Positions 16,653 to 24,922 of a stretch of DNA of 64,000 nucleotides are shown here, in pieces. Each line of letters starts with the position of its first letter. Within the stretch, counting starts at the first letter, position 1. The stretch comes from Actinomadura pelletieri DSM 43383 (lineage in GTDB: Bacteria > Actinomycetota > Actinomycetes > Streptosporangiales > Streptosporangiaceae), in assembly GCF_003634705.1 (NCBI RefSeq), contig NZ_RBWU01000001.1, positions 186,001 through 250,000 of the forward strand, written 5' to 3'. The notes beneath the pieces were generated by a model. That model was not told the origin of the DNA, made no database searches, and was given only the letters and a program-made list of their open reading frames with translations. The position numbers and the translations under genes are program-made.

Positions 16653-16654
16653 GG

Positions 16655-17515
16655 TCAGTTCTCTCCGTCCGCGATGAAGTCGAGTACCTCGCGGGCGAAG
16701 ATCTCCGGATATTCGATCATCGCCCAGTGCCGGCAGTTCGGGATCAGGTAGCCGGTGGAGTTCTCCAGCAACTCCAGGAACCGGTACGCCTGCTCGATCG
16801 GAACGACGAGATCCTGTTTCCCGTTGACGACGAGCGTCCGCGTCCGGACCTTCGCGATATCCTCCGGCGGATACTGCAGGCCGTTCTTCGCGACCCATCC
16901 CATGGTGGCCTTGTAGGCCGCTTTCACGTCCGGCTTGACCGAAAGCTCGTACCGGTAGCGGACCTGCTCTTCCGGCGCGACGAATTCGGGGTTGGAGAGG
17001 ACGTCGATGATCGCCCGCATCCCGTCGACGGTGAAGTCGTAGTGCACCACCGGGCCGAGTTCCGGGGAGATGTGGGTGGTGAGGCCGCCGCTGCCCATCA
17101 GCACCAGACCGGCCACCAGGTCGGGCCGCGTCATGGCGACGCCGAGCGAGGTCGCGCCGCCCATCGAGTTGCCCACCAGGACGCAGGGCCCCAGCCCCAG
17201 GCCCTCGATGAACGCGATGAGCTGCCGGTTCCTCGCGTCCTGCGTGTAGTCGAACCCGTCGGGGTCGGGGGCGTCGGAGAACCCGAAGCCGACCATGTCC
17301 ATCGCGTAGGTTTCGGCCGCCGCCGCGAACAGTTCAAAACAGCCGTACCAGTTCGACCGGCTGTCCGCGCCGGCTCCGCCGCCATGAACGAGGACGATCG
17401 GCCGTCCCTGCCCCTGCCCACCCTGGTAATAGGCGGTGCGGAAGGAACCCGTCTGTATATACCTGACCTCGCCCAGGGGCGAGACCGGGGCGGTCGCTAC
17501 ACTTTCCGCCGTCAT
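16655..17515 (-). CDS. Meta-cleavage product C-C hydrolase (alpha/beta fold)
   Basis: The 286-residue protein has the alpha/beta-hydrolase oxyanion segment LVHGGGAGADS and the nucleophile elbow GNSMGG. The acid follows at NGKQDLVVP and the histidine at CRHWAMIEYP. HGGG plus GNSMGG and the HW pair are typical of BphD/MhpC/HsaD hydrolases, which split 2-hydroxy-6-oxodienoates into a dienoate and an acid. It is the first gene of the operon. ATG 17515 is preferred, with AAGAGG seven bases upstream; a longer frame to 17611 lacks family similarity. The downstream hydratase, aldolase and aldehyde dehydrogenase of a complete meta pathway are not in the window. Confidence 0.9.
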   Translation of the reverse strand: MTAESVATAPVSPLGEVRYIQTGSFRTAYYQGGQGQGRPIVLVHGGGAGADSRSNWYGCFELFAAAAETYAMDMVGFGFSDAPDPDGFDYTQDARNRQLIAFIEGLGLGPCVLVGNSMGGATSLGVAMTRPDLVAGLVLMGSGGLTTHISPELGPVVHYDFTVDGMRAIIDVLSNPEFVAPEEQVRYRYELSVKPDVKAAYKATMGWVAKNGLQYPPEDIAKVRTRTLVVNGKQDLVVPIEQAYRFLELLENSTGYLIPNCRHWAMIEYPEIFAREVLDFIADGEN

Positions 17516-17610
17516 GGCCACCTCTTCATGTACCAGTCGAAGACTTTCCCCGAGAAGCACAGGGCGCGCCCGTTGAATCGTCTCCGGCGCCTGAAAAGAA
17601 GCTCCGTGCA

Positions 17611-17638
17611 TTCTCAGTTGTCACGGTACATATGAGAA
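17611..17638. promoter_or_regulatory. Inverted repeat TTCTCA-N16-TGAGAA upstream of the meta-cleavage operon
   Basis: Two 6-bp half sites in a locally AT-richer stretch ~100 bp upstream of the hydrolase start form a dyad. AGTTGTCAC and GGTTGTGAC repeats overlap it. It is a plausible binding site for the operon's PucR/CdaR regulator, though that assignment is inferred only from position. Confidence 0.35.
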
Positions 17639-17753
17639 CTGGTTGTGACTTCGGTCACCGCGTAGGAATGCGCCGCCCGGATTTCCTCCACTGTGTCGGA
17701 GACCACACCCGGCCCGGGACGCCGGGTCCGGCCTCCCCGGGCCGACACGAGGC

Positions 17754-17782
17754 GGCGGGCGCCACCACCGGCGGCGCCCGCC
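17754..17782 (-). terminator. GC-rich hairpin after the carboxypeptidase gene
   Basis: A 10-bp stem (GGCGGGCGCC... pairing with GGCGCCCGCC, loop ~9) lies 22 bp past the stop of the minus-strand carboxypeptidase gene. There is no clear T-run, as is common in high-GC actinomycetes. The rest of 17516-17803 holds the meta-cleavage promoter region and no gene. Confidence 0.5.
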
Positions 17783-17803
17783 ACGGACGGGGGTCCTGGA
17801 CGG

Positions 17804-18985
17804 CTAGCCGGTGCCGCAGACCGCCTTGTCGACCAGGCGGAGTGACGCCTTGTCCTGGGCGTCCTGTGCGGGGTCGCCGGGGCGGAACGTGGACACGGCG
17901 ACGCTCGCGGCGCGACGACCGTCGGCGCTCGCACCGGACTCGGAGATGACGCCGTAGGAGGTGCCGCCGTGGAACCAGACCCCGCCCGTGCAGTTTCGGA
18001 CGGGTCGCCAGGCGAGGCCGAGGCCGTACCTGACGCCGTCCGCGGGGATCCAGTCGTCCACCGGGACGGTCTGCTTCATCTGCGCGAGTTGCGCCGGGCG
18101 TAGCAGCCGTCCGCCCAGCAGGGCGCGCAGGAACGTCGCGTGGTCGTGCGGGGTGCCGATGATCCCGCCCTCGGGACCGGCCCCGACGTTGATCGACGTG
18201 TCGGTGAGGTCCTTGCGCCCTGGGAACCGCGTGTAGGCGGTCGCGCTCGGCTGCGGGACGTACGCCGACGTGCCGGGCGTGATCGTGTGCCGCAGCCCGA
18301 GCGGCTCGATGATCCGCTCGTGGACCTGTTGCTCCCAGGATCGTCCGGTGACCTTCTCGATGATCAGTCCGGCCAGCACATAGTTGGTGTTGGAGTAGCC
18401 CCAGCGGGTCTCCTCGGCCGGGTTGGACGTGTTCGGCACCCACTGCGGTGGCCGCGTCATCGCCGTCGCCACCTTCTCCTGCGGGGTGGAGACGCGGAAA
18501 CGGTTCTCCCTGTACTTCTCCGGCGTCCAGTCGCTGCCGTCGCCGAGTTCGACGGCCACATAGTCGTTCAGTCCGCTGGTGTGGCGGAGCAGGTTCTTGA
18601 CGGTGATTTTCCGGCCGTCGTTCCCCTTGCCTCGGACGAGACCTGGCAGCCACTTCTCGACGGTGTCGGTCAACTGGAGCTTTCCCTCGCCGACCAGTTG
18701 GAGTGCGACCACCGACGTGTACGTCTTGGTGTCGCTGCCGATGCGGAAATAGGAGTTCCACGGTACGGGCCGGCCCGTCCGCAGGTCGGCGACACCGGCG
18801 CGGGCGGCGTGCCCGCCGGAGGACGTCCGCACCTCGGCGAGCACGCCCGTCGCGCCGGTCGCCCGGATCGCGTCGACGTCGCCCTGGAGTGAGTCGCGAT
18901 GCGGTTGGGCGGCGGCGGTGGCCGATGGCAGCAGGGCCGCCAGTAGCGCGCACGCGGTCACCGCGGCGGCGGTACGCCTGGTCAT
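17804..18985 (-). CDS. Secreted serine D-Ala-D-Ala carboxypeptidase / class C beta-lactamase fold
   Basis: A 393-residue exported protein with a signal peptide (MTRRTAAAVTACALLAALLPSATAAAQ). The penicillin-binding fold has the SxxK nucleophile motif SDTK in FRIGSDTKTYTS, the YSN motif in WGYSNTNYVLAGLI, and a late HGGTSYG that stands for the third (KTG-like) motif. These mark it as the Streptomyces R61-type carboxypeptidase or esterase group rather than a true beta-lactamase. It likely trims peptidoglycan stem peptides outside the cell. Start ATG 18985 overlaps the peptidase stop as ATGA, so both are made from one transcript. Confidence 0.9.
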   Translation of the reverse strand: MTRRTAAAVTACALLAALLPSATAAAQPHRDSLQGDVDAIRATGATGVLAEVRTSSGGHAARAGVADLRTGRPVPWNSYFRIGSDTKTYTSVVALQLVGEGKLQLTDTVEKWLPGLVRGKGNDGRKITVKNLLRHTSGLNDYVAVELGDGSDWTPEKYRENRFRVSTPQEKVATAMTRPPQWVPNTSNPAEETRWGYSNTNYVLAGLIIEKVTGRSWEQQVHERIIEPLGLRHTITPGTSAYVPQPSATAYTRFPGRKDLTDTSINVGAGPEGGIIGTPHDHATFLRALLGGRLLRPAQLAQMKQTVPVDDWIPADGVRYGLGLAWRPVRNCTGGVWFHGGTSYGVISESGASADGRRAASVAVSTFRPGDPAQDAQDKASLRLVDKAVCGTG

Positions 18986-20574
18986 TGGGTCCCCCGGGGC
19001 TGTGGGCAGTCGATGTCGGCGGCGGGCAGGGCGCCGGTGCGCAGGTAGGCGTTGACGGCGTCGTCCGCGCAGGGCACGGATGTCAGCCCGTCGATTCCGC
19101 GGGCGTACACGCCGTGCGAGCGGATGTCGGCCGAGATCAGGCGCGAGCCCTTGAGCTTGCGGTGCAGTGCGACGGCGCCCGGATAGGGGACGTTGTTGTC
19201 CCGCCTGGCCTGCAAGATGAGAACCGGAACCTTGTTGTCGATCGCGACGCCCGGCTCGCGCGGCGGGGTCTTCCAGAACGGGCACGGGAAAATGGCGTTG
19301 GCCACCGGCGCGAACACCGGCTGCGTGTGCCGGGCGCGCTGGATGTTCCGCCAGTACTGCTCGGGGTCGGACGGCCAGCCACCGGCGGGCCAACCGCCGT
19401 CCCCGCACAGGTACGCGTTTCCGCTGTTGAAGAGGTTGTCCAGTGCCGGGTTCGGCTCGCTGAACAGGTCGAGCCAGTTCTTCAGGCCTGGGTTGGCCTC
19501 GACCTGACGTCCCTCGGACGCGTCGACGAAGTTGCGCACGGACTTCGCGAGAAGCTCATTGTCCTCCTCGTTGCCGACGAACTGGCGCAGCAGGAGGCCG
19601 AGGATGCTGGCGTCCACGGAATGTCCGCTGAGCCGGATCGGGCCCCGGTCCACGCGGGCGGTCATCCGTTCCACGCTCTTCCTGACCTGGCGGGGTGTCG
19701 TCCCGAGGCGGTACTCGGCGGCGCGCCGGGACGTCCAGACGGCCCATTCGTCCAGGCCCCGCTCCTGCGCCGGGCCCGCGGCCTGGAAGTTCTCGTACTG
19801 CGTCTTCGCCGGGTCGGTGACGCTGTCGATCACGACGCGGTCGACGCGGTTCGGGAACATCTGCGTGTAGACCGCGCCCAGATCCCCGCCGTAGGAGATG
19901 CCGTAGTAGGACAGCTTGCGTTCACCGAGGACGGCGCGGATCAGGTCCATGTCGCGGGCGAGGTTACGGCTGGACGCGTGCGGCAGCAGCGCGGCGTTGT
20001 TCCCGTACTCGAAGCACCGCCGCGCGGTCTCCCGCGCGCCCCGGACGGACGCCTCGAACGCCTCGCGGCGCGAGTGGGTCGACCGCGCCTGCGGGGACGT
20101 GCCGCAGTAGATCGGGTTGCTGCGGCCGACGAAGCGCGGGTCGAAGCCGATCAGGTCGTACCGAGCGGCCACGTCCTTCATCGCGGGCCGCAGCGCGGCC
20201 GTGTACTCCAGGCCGGACCCGCCGGGCCCGCCCGGGTTGGACAGCAGGATGCCGCGCCGGTGCGCCCGGTCCTTCGCCTTGATCCGCGAGACGGCGATCT
20301 TGATCGTGGTGCCGTTCGGGGCGGCGTAGTCGAGCGGGACGGTCAGATCCGCGCACTGCGCGCCCGCCTCCCTCAGGTCGGCGGCGTCCTCCGGGCAGGC
20401 GCCCCAGTCGACGCGCTGGTCGACGAACCGCGCGAGGCCACCGGACGCCGACGCTTGGGACGGCGCGGTAGACGGCGCCGCCACGGCGGTGGTCGTCCAG
20501 CCGACGACCCCCGCGAGGCCGAACGCGGCGACCGCCAGGACGGCGCGCGGGACCGCGAAACGATGAATGATCAT
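18982..20574 (-). CDS. Secreted alpha/beta-hydrolase peptidase (tripeptidyl aminopeptidase-like, S33)
   Basis: A 530-residue exported hydrolase. After an N-terminal signal segment (about 8-33), the fold begins with CADLTVPLDYAAPNG. It carries the oxyanion motif SNPGGPGGSG, the nucleophile elbow YYGISYGGDLG and a C-terminal TAP-like domain with ILQARRDNNVPYPGA and SHGVYARGID (Asp and His regions). Streptomyces Tap enzymes of this kind release N-terminal tripeptides; others act as esterases. ATG 20574 is chosen because it starts the signal peptide and has GAGATCGAAAG upstream; GTG 20598 is the alternative. It is coupled to the downstream carboxypeptidase. Confidence 0.88.
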   Translation of the reverse strand: MIIHRFAVPRAVLAVAAFGLAGVVGWTTTAVAAPSTAPSQASASGGLARFVDQRVDWGACPEDAADLREAGAQCADLTVPLDYAAPNGTTIKIAVSRIKAKDRAHRRGILLSNPGGPGGSGLEYTAALRPAMKDVAARYDLIGFDPRFVGRSNPIYCGTSPQARSTHSRREAFEASVRGARETARRCFEYGNNAALLPHASSRNLARDMDLIRAVLGERKLSYYGISYGGDLGAVYTQMFPNRVDRVVIDSVTDPAKTQYENFQAAGPAQERGLDEWAVWTSRRAAEYRLGTTPRQVRKSVERMTARVDRGPIRLSGHSVDASILGLLLRQFVGNEEDNELLAKSVRNFVDASEGRQVEANPGLKNWLDLFSEPNPALDNLFNSGNAYLCGDGGWPAGGWPSDPEQYWRNIQRARHTQPVFAPVANAIFPCPFWKTPPREPGVAIDNKVPVLILQARRDNNVPYPGAVALHRKLKGSRLISADIRSHGVYARGIDGLTSVPCADDAVNAYLRTGALPAADIDCPQPRGTQ

Positions 20575-20650
20575 GCTTTCGATCTCATCGCGCGGCACCC
20601 GGGCGCGTCATTACGGCAGGCTCGCCAGAGGGCGGTAGTGACAGCCGTAC

Positions 20651-21085
20651 CTACAGCACACGGGTGTGCCCCGCACGCCGGTCCGCGTCGAACGCCTCCA
20701 AGACCGTGTCGACGGCGGAGGCGGACTGCTGGGTGTCGTACATGCGCGCTCGGGCCAGGAAAAGGCGTCCCGGGGAAGGAGGTCTTTGCCGGAACCCGAC
20801 CGGTGGCACTGCGGCACGGTGTGGTCGGCGCAGCCGTACCATTCCATCATCGCGTCGCGGTAGGGCATCTGCTTCTCGCGCCGCGTCGTGGGTTGCGCTC
20901 CGACGGCGGTCACCAGCTCGTTCAGCTGGGCGGCGGCCCCGGCCGCGTCGCCCGACCAGACGCCGGAGAGGCTCACCATCGGTGCCGAGCCGGGCATAAA
21001 GGACCGACGCCCCGCGAACGTTGGGCCTCCGGACGATCCCGGCGCCCACCCCGTGCTCACGGCGGTGGCCGTGGCCATGCCCTTC
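20651..21085 (-). pseudogene. Frameshifted remnant of an FAD-linked (BBE-type) oxidase
   Basis: Two adjacent minus-strand frames together read like one internal stretch of a secreted FAD-linked oxidase. The first frame gives EKQMPYRDAMMEWYGCADHTVPQCHR followed by LLPRDAF (quoted in parts). The second continues as RARMYDTQQSASAVDTVLEAFDADRRAG and then stops. The switch lies near 20757-20765, around a TTTT run on the coding strand, consistent with a one-base indel. The N-terminal FAD-binding half and the C-terminal berberine-bridge domain are both missing. It sits between the peptidase and adenosine deaminase genes. Family identity is from recalled motifs and needs a homology search. Confidence 0.5.
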
Positions 21086-21092
21086 CGTGAAT

Positions 21093-22199
21093 TTACGGCT
21101 GCGTGACGTCCTTTCCGTTGTTGAACTGGACGATCCGCGCGGTCAGTCGCCGACGTTCGTCGGAGGGGAGGAAGGCCGCCTCCGCGGCCCTTACATGAAA
21201 GGCGCGGATCTCGTCGGGCCCGGCGCCCAGCGCGGTGGCGAGCAGGGCCGTCTCCTGGCTCACGCTGGTCCGGCTCATGAGCCGGTTGTCGGTGTTGACC
21301 GTCGCGCGTATCCCGCAGCGCGCCATCCGGAGGATGGGATGTTCGCCGACGGACGCCGCCCCGCCCGTGTGCACGTTGGACGTCGGGCAGCACTCGACAG
21401 TGATGCCCCGGTCGCGCACGAGTTCCCCGACCGAACCGCTCGCCGGTGGGGCGTCTTCGGGCACTTCGCCGCCGAGTGAGACGCCGTGTCCGATGCGCCG
21501 GGCATGGAGCAGTTCGATCGCCTGCCGGATCGATACGGTGCCGTCCGCCTCGCCCGCGTGGATCGTCGCCGGCACCCCCGCCCGGTACGCGCGTTCGAAC
21601 TGCTCCGCGTGCGCCGCGGCCGGATGGCCGAGCTCGGGCCCGACGAGGTCGACGCCGACGATCAGGCCCTGCTCCCACGCGGTGATGAAGGCGTCCATCG
21701 CCGAGTCGTCGATCGGCAGGTCCCGCTCGACGCACGCGATCAGGCGGACGTCGGTGTCGCCTCCGGCCGCCTTGACGCTGATCGCCCCCGCTCGCAGCCC
21801 CGCCGCGGCGGCCTTGAGGGTGCCGAGCATGGTCAGCCCGGCCGTCGTGTGGAGCTGCGGCGCGATGCGCAGTTCCGCGTAGGCCACGCCGTCGGCGGCC
21901 AGATCCTCCACGGCCTCGTGGGCGACGCGCTCCACCGCGGCGGCGGTCCGCATCAGCCCGTACGTGTAGCGGAACCCGCGGAGATAGGACGCCAGACTCC
22001 CGGAGTTCGCGTTGTCGGCGAACCACTCGGCGAGCAGCCGGGGGCCGCGCACCGGCAGGGCGACGCCGGCTTCGGCCGCGAGGTCGATGACCGTCGCGGG
22101 CCGCACGCCGCCGTCCAGATGGTCGTGCAGCAGCACCTTCGGCAGGGCCCGGATCCAGTCGGGCGGTACGGGGGATCGATCCGGCGTTTCTGTTCGCAT
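21093..22199 (-). CDS. add: Adenosine deaminase
   Basis: A 368-residue member of the adenosine/AMP deaminase family. Zinc and catalytic residues are visible: the HxH motif in LLHDHLDGG, His-Ala-Gly-Glu (HAGE), GHGVSLGG and TVNTDNRLMSRT, where the usual second Asp of NTDDP is Asn, as in other actinobacterial Add proteins. It deaminates adenosine or deoxyadenosine to inosine. The gene is divergent from the nucleoside-type ABC transporter operon, sharing a 135-bp promoter region with operator-like repeats. Together they imply uptake and salvage of purine nucleosides. ATG 22199 is preferred to the upstream in-frame start at 22235, which would lie in the promoter. Confidence 0.9.
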   Translation of the reverse strand: MRTETPDRSPVPPDWIRALPKVLLHDHLDGGVRPATVIDLAAEAGVALPVRGPRLLAEWFADNANSGSLASYLRGFRYTYGLMRTAAAVERVAHEAVEDLAADGVAYAELRIAPQLHTTAGLTMLGTLKAAAAGLRAGAISVKAAGGDTDVRLIACVERDLPIDDSAMDAFITAWEQGLIVGVDLVGPELGHPAAAHAEQFERAYRAGVPATIHAGEADGTVSIRQAIELLHARRIGHGVSLGGEVPEDAPPASGSVGELVRDRGITVECCPTSNVHTGGAASVGEHPILRMARCGIRATVNTDNRLMSRTSVSQETALLATALGAGPDEIRAFHVRAAEAAFLPSDERRRLTARIVQFNNGKDVTQP

Positions 22200-22222
22200 G
22201 ACCGGATCATCGCAGCTCAGAT

Positions 22223-22248
22223 ACTTAACAGACAAGTGCTTGCCACTT
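22223..22248. promoter_or_regulatory. Overlapping inverted repeats in the add / nucleoside-transporter divergent promoter
   Basis: The segment ACTT-N7-AAGTG-N5-CACTT contains a perfect AAGTG/CACTT dyad (22234-22248) and an overlapping ACTT/AAGT dyad. It is AT-richer than its surroundings and lies between the two divergent starts. It is a good candidate operator for the GntR-family regulator encoded at the end of the operon; that pairing is inference. Confidence 0.45.
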
Positions 22249-22334
22249 ATCAGTCCTGTGGGTTACGGTGCACCGACCGGTCGCCCCCGAGCCGTCTCGG
22301 CCGTGGCCGACCCCGAAGAACCCAGGAGGTCCCC

Positions 22335-23375
22335 ATGCGCAGATTTCGAGCGGCGGGAGCGGCGGTCGCCGCGGGCCTGCTCACGACGGCGTTGCTCGCC
22401 GGGTGCGGTGGTTCCGGCGGCGCGGCGTCCGCGAAGGGCGGCCGCGCGAACACGGCGGTGAAGCTCGGCGTCGTGTACGACATCGGCGGACGCGGCGACA
22501 AGTCGTTCAACGACGGCGTCGCGGCGGGCGTCGACGCGGTGAAGCGGGACCTCGGCATCACCGCGAAGGAGCTCAGCCCGAACTCGGGCGGAAGCGACCG
22601 TGAGGAGCTGCTCCGGCTGCTCGCCGACACCGGCTACAACCCGATCATCTGTGTCGGGTTCCTGTTCGAGGATCCGGTCCGCAAGCTCGCGGGCGCCTAC
22701 CCGAAGACCCGGTTCGCCATCATCGACGACGACACGGTCAAGGCCCCGAACGTCACCGGCCTCGTCTTCTCCGAGGAGCAGGCCTCCTACCTGGTCGGCG
22801 CCGCCGCCGCGCTGAAGTCGAAGACCGGCCGCATCGGCCTGGTCGCCGGGGTGCAGACGCCGCCGCAGGAGAAGTTCGAGGCGGGCTACGCCGCCGGGGC
22901 GCGGAAGGTCAGGCCGAACATCAGGATCGACGTGAAATACCTGACCCAGCCGCCGGACTTCTCCGGTTTCTCGTCTCCGGACAAGGCGCGGGAGGCCGCC
23001 AAGGGCATGTACGACGGCGGCGCGGACATCGTCTACCACGCCAGCGGCGCATCGGGGAGCGGCGTCTTCCAGGCGGCGGTCGCCGCGGGCAAATGGGCCA
23101 TCGGCGTCGACGGCGACCAGTACCGGACCGTCGAACCCGCGGCGCGACCCCACGTGCTGACCAGCGCGACGAAGAACCTGGACGTCGCCGTCTCGTCGTT
23201 CGTGAAGAACTTCGCGGACGGACGGCCGCAGTCCGGCAGCGTCCGGTTCGGGCTGGCCCAGGGCGGCGTCGGCTACACGACCAGCGGCGGGTTCGTCACG
23301 GACATCGCGCCCCGGCTGGAGGCGCTGAAGAAGCAGATCATCGCCGGGCAGATCACCGTGCCCACCAAGCCATGA
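22335..23375 (+). CDS. BMP-family nucleoside-binding lipoprotein (ABC transporter)
   Basis: A 346-residue lipoprotein. The signal peptide ends in the lipobox LLAGC (Cys24), so the mature protein is anchored to the outer face of the membrane. The binding domain shows BMP/PnrA features: VKLGVVYDIGGRGDKSFNDG, FAIIDDD, NVTGLVFSEEQASYLVGA and WAIGVDGDQY. BMP proteins bind purine or other nucleosides. Start ATG 22335 has a clear AGGAGG five bases upstream. It opens a nine-gene, mostly overlapping operon and is coupled by ATGA to the ATPase gene. A nucleoside hydrolase and PfkB kinase follow, supporting a nucleoside ligand. Confidence 0.93.
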   Translation: MRRFRAAGAAVAAGLLTTALLAGCGGSGGAASAKGGRANTAVKLGVVYDIGGRGDKSFNDGVAAGVDAVKRDLGITAKELSPNSGGSDREELLRLLADTGYNPIICVGFLFEDPVRKLAGAYPKTRFAIIDDDTVKAPNVTGLVFSEEQASYLVGAAAALKSKTGRIGLVAGVQTPPQEKFEAGYAAGARKVRPNIRIDVKYLTQPPDFSGFSSPDKAREAAKGMYDGGADIVYHASGASGSGVFQAAVAAGKWAIGVDGDQYRTVEPAARPHVLTSATKNLDVAVSSFVKNFADGRPQSGSVRFGLAQGGVGYTTSGGFVTDIAPRLEALKKQIIAGQITVPTKP

Positions 23376-24922
23376 CGGGCGACGCGACCCCGGTGCTGGA
23401 GGCCGTGCGCATCAGCAAGCGCTACCCGGGTGTGCTGGCCAACGACGATGTGTCCCTGGCGGTCCGGCCGGGGGAGATCCACGCGATCGTCGGGGAGAAC
23501 GGTGCCGGCAAGTCCACGCTGATGAAGATCCTCTACGGGGAGGACCGGCCCGACCAGGGGACGCTGCGGGTGGCCGGGCGGGAGGCCCGTTTCGCCACGC
23601 CCCGCGCCGCGATCGCGGCCGGCATCGGGCTGGTCCACCAGCACTTCATGCTGGCCGACAACCTGCCGGTCTGGGAGAACGTCGTCATCGGCGCCGAGAC
23701 CCGGCGCCGGGGGCTGCTGGACGGGCCGTCCGCGCGGACCCGGATCGCGGAGATCGGCGGCTCGTACGGCCTTTCCGTCGACCCGGACCGCACCGTGGGC
23801 GACCTGTCGGTCGGCGAGCGGCAGCGCGTGGAGATCATCAAGGTGCTGTACCGGGACGCCCGGGTGATCATCCTGGACGAGCCGACCGCCGTGCTCGTTC
23901 CGGCGGAGGTCGACCGACTGCTCGACAGCCTGCGCAGCCTCCGCACGCGGGGCATCTCCGTGCTGTTCATCTCCCACAAGCTGGACGAGGTGCTGGCCGC
24001 CGCCGACCGGATCACCGTCATGCGCGCCGGACGCGTCGCCGGCACCGTCGACCGCGCGGACGCCACCAAGGACGGCCTCGCCGAGATGATGGTCGGTGGG
24101 CGGCTGCCGGACGTCCCGTCCCGGGCCGCCGCACCGCGCGATGAGGTCGTGCTGAGCCTGCGCGGGGTCGCCGCCGCCGTCCCCGACCGGCCGCCGATCG
24201 AGGACGTGTCACTGACGGTGCACGCGGGCGAGATCGTGGGTCTTGCCGGTATCGAGGGCAACGGGCAGAACGAGGTGCTCGACGCCGTCCTCGGCCTCCT
24301 GCCGGTCCGGGCGGGCACGATCGATCTCGGCGACCGTGAACTGACGCCGCTCGGCGCCGCCGAGCGGCGCCGGCTCGGCCTGGCGTCGATCGCGGCGGAC
24401 CGGCACCGGCACGGCATGCTCCTGCGCGCGGCGCTGTGGGAGAACCTGTTGCTCGGCAACGAGCGGCTGCGCGGGAGCCTGCGTCCCTGGCGCATCGACC
24501 GGCGGGCGGTGAAGAACGCCACCACCGAGGTGATCCGCGAGTACGGGGTCAAGGCGCCAGGCGCGGGCACACCCGCGTACGCCCTCTCAGGGGGAAACCA
24601 GCAGAAGTTCGTGTTCGGGCGCGAGATGTCCACGCGCCCGAAGGTTCTGCTGGCCGCCCACCCCACCCGCGGCGTCGACGTCGGCGCCCAGGCACAGCTG
24701 TGGCGGCACCTTCGCGAAGCGCGGGACAACGGGCTGGCCGTCCTGTTGGTCTCGGCCGACCTGGACGAGCTCATCGCGCTCTCCGACACCGTCTACGTGG
24801 CGTTCTCCGGTCGCGTCACCGGCCCGATCCCGGCGGGTCATCTCACCCCGCGCCGCCTGGGCGCGCTGATGACCGGCCGCGACGACGCGGATCCGGGACG
24901 CGTGGAAGGGGCCGGGCGATGA
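23372..24922 (+). CDS. ABC transporter ATPase, two-domain nucleoside-uptake type
   Basis: A 516-residue tandem ATPase. Domain 1 has Walker A GENGAGKST (41-49), signature LSVGERQR and Walker B VIILDEPTA. Domain 2 has a degenerate Walker A (GIEGNGQNE), signature LSGGNQQK and a Walker B variant LLAAHPTRG. This pattern is normal for the sugar/nucleoside CUT2 and BMP families. It powers import with the two permeases encoded next, with which it shares ATGA overlaps. It acts on the cytoplasmic face of the membrane. Confidence 0.94.
   Translation: MTGDATPVLEAVRISKRYPGVLANDDVSLAVRPGEIHAIVGENGAGKSTLMKILYGEDRPDQGTLRVAGREARFATPRAAIAAGIGLVHQHFMLADNLPVWENVVIGAETRRRGLLDGPSARTRIAEIGGSYGLSVDPDRTVGDLSVGERQRVEIIKVLYRDARVIILDEPTAVLVPAEVDRLLDSLRSLRTRGISVLFISHKLDEVLAAADRITVMRAGRVAGTVDRADATKDGLAEMMVGGRLPDVPSRAAAPRDEVVLSLRGVAAAVPDRPPIEDVSLTVHAGEIVGLAGIEGNGQNEVLDAVLGLLPVRAGTIDLGDRELTPLGAAERRRLGLASIAADRHRHGMLLRAALWENLLLGNERLRGSLRPWRIDRRAVKNATTEVIREYGVKAPGAGTPAYALSGGNQQKFVFGREMSTRPKVLLAAHPTRGVDVGAQAQLWRHLREARDNGLAVLLVSADLDELIALSDTVYVAFSGRVTGPIPAGHLTPRRLGALMTGRDDADPGRVEGAGR

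Noticed and set aside
17655..18953. Minus-strand frame overlapping the carboxypeptidase gene
   Set aside because: It is an Arg/Pro-rich alternative frame without motifs, and the true frame has a signal peptide and penicillin-binding motifs.
22200..22334. Possible purine riboswitch in the nucleoside operon leader
   Set aside because: No purine-aptamer core or convincing three-way junction was seen. The symmetric repeats fit a protein operator better.
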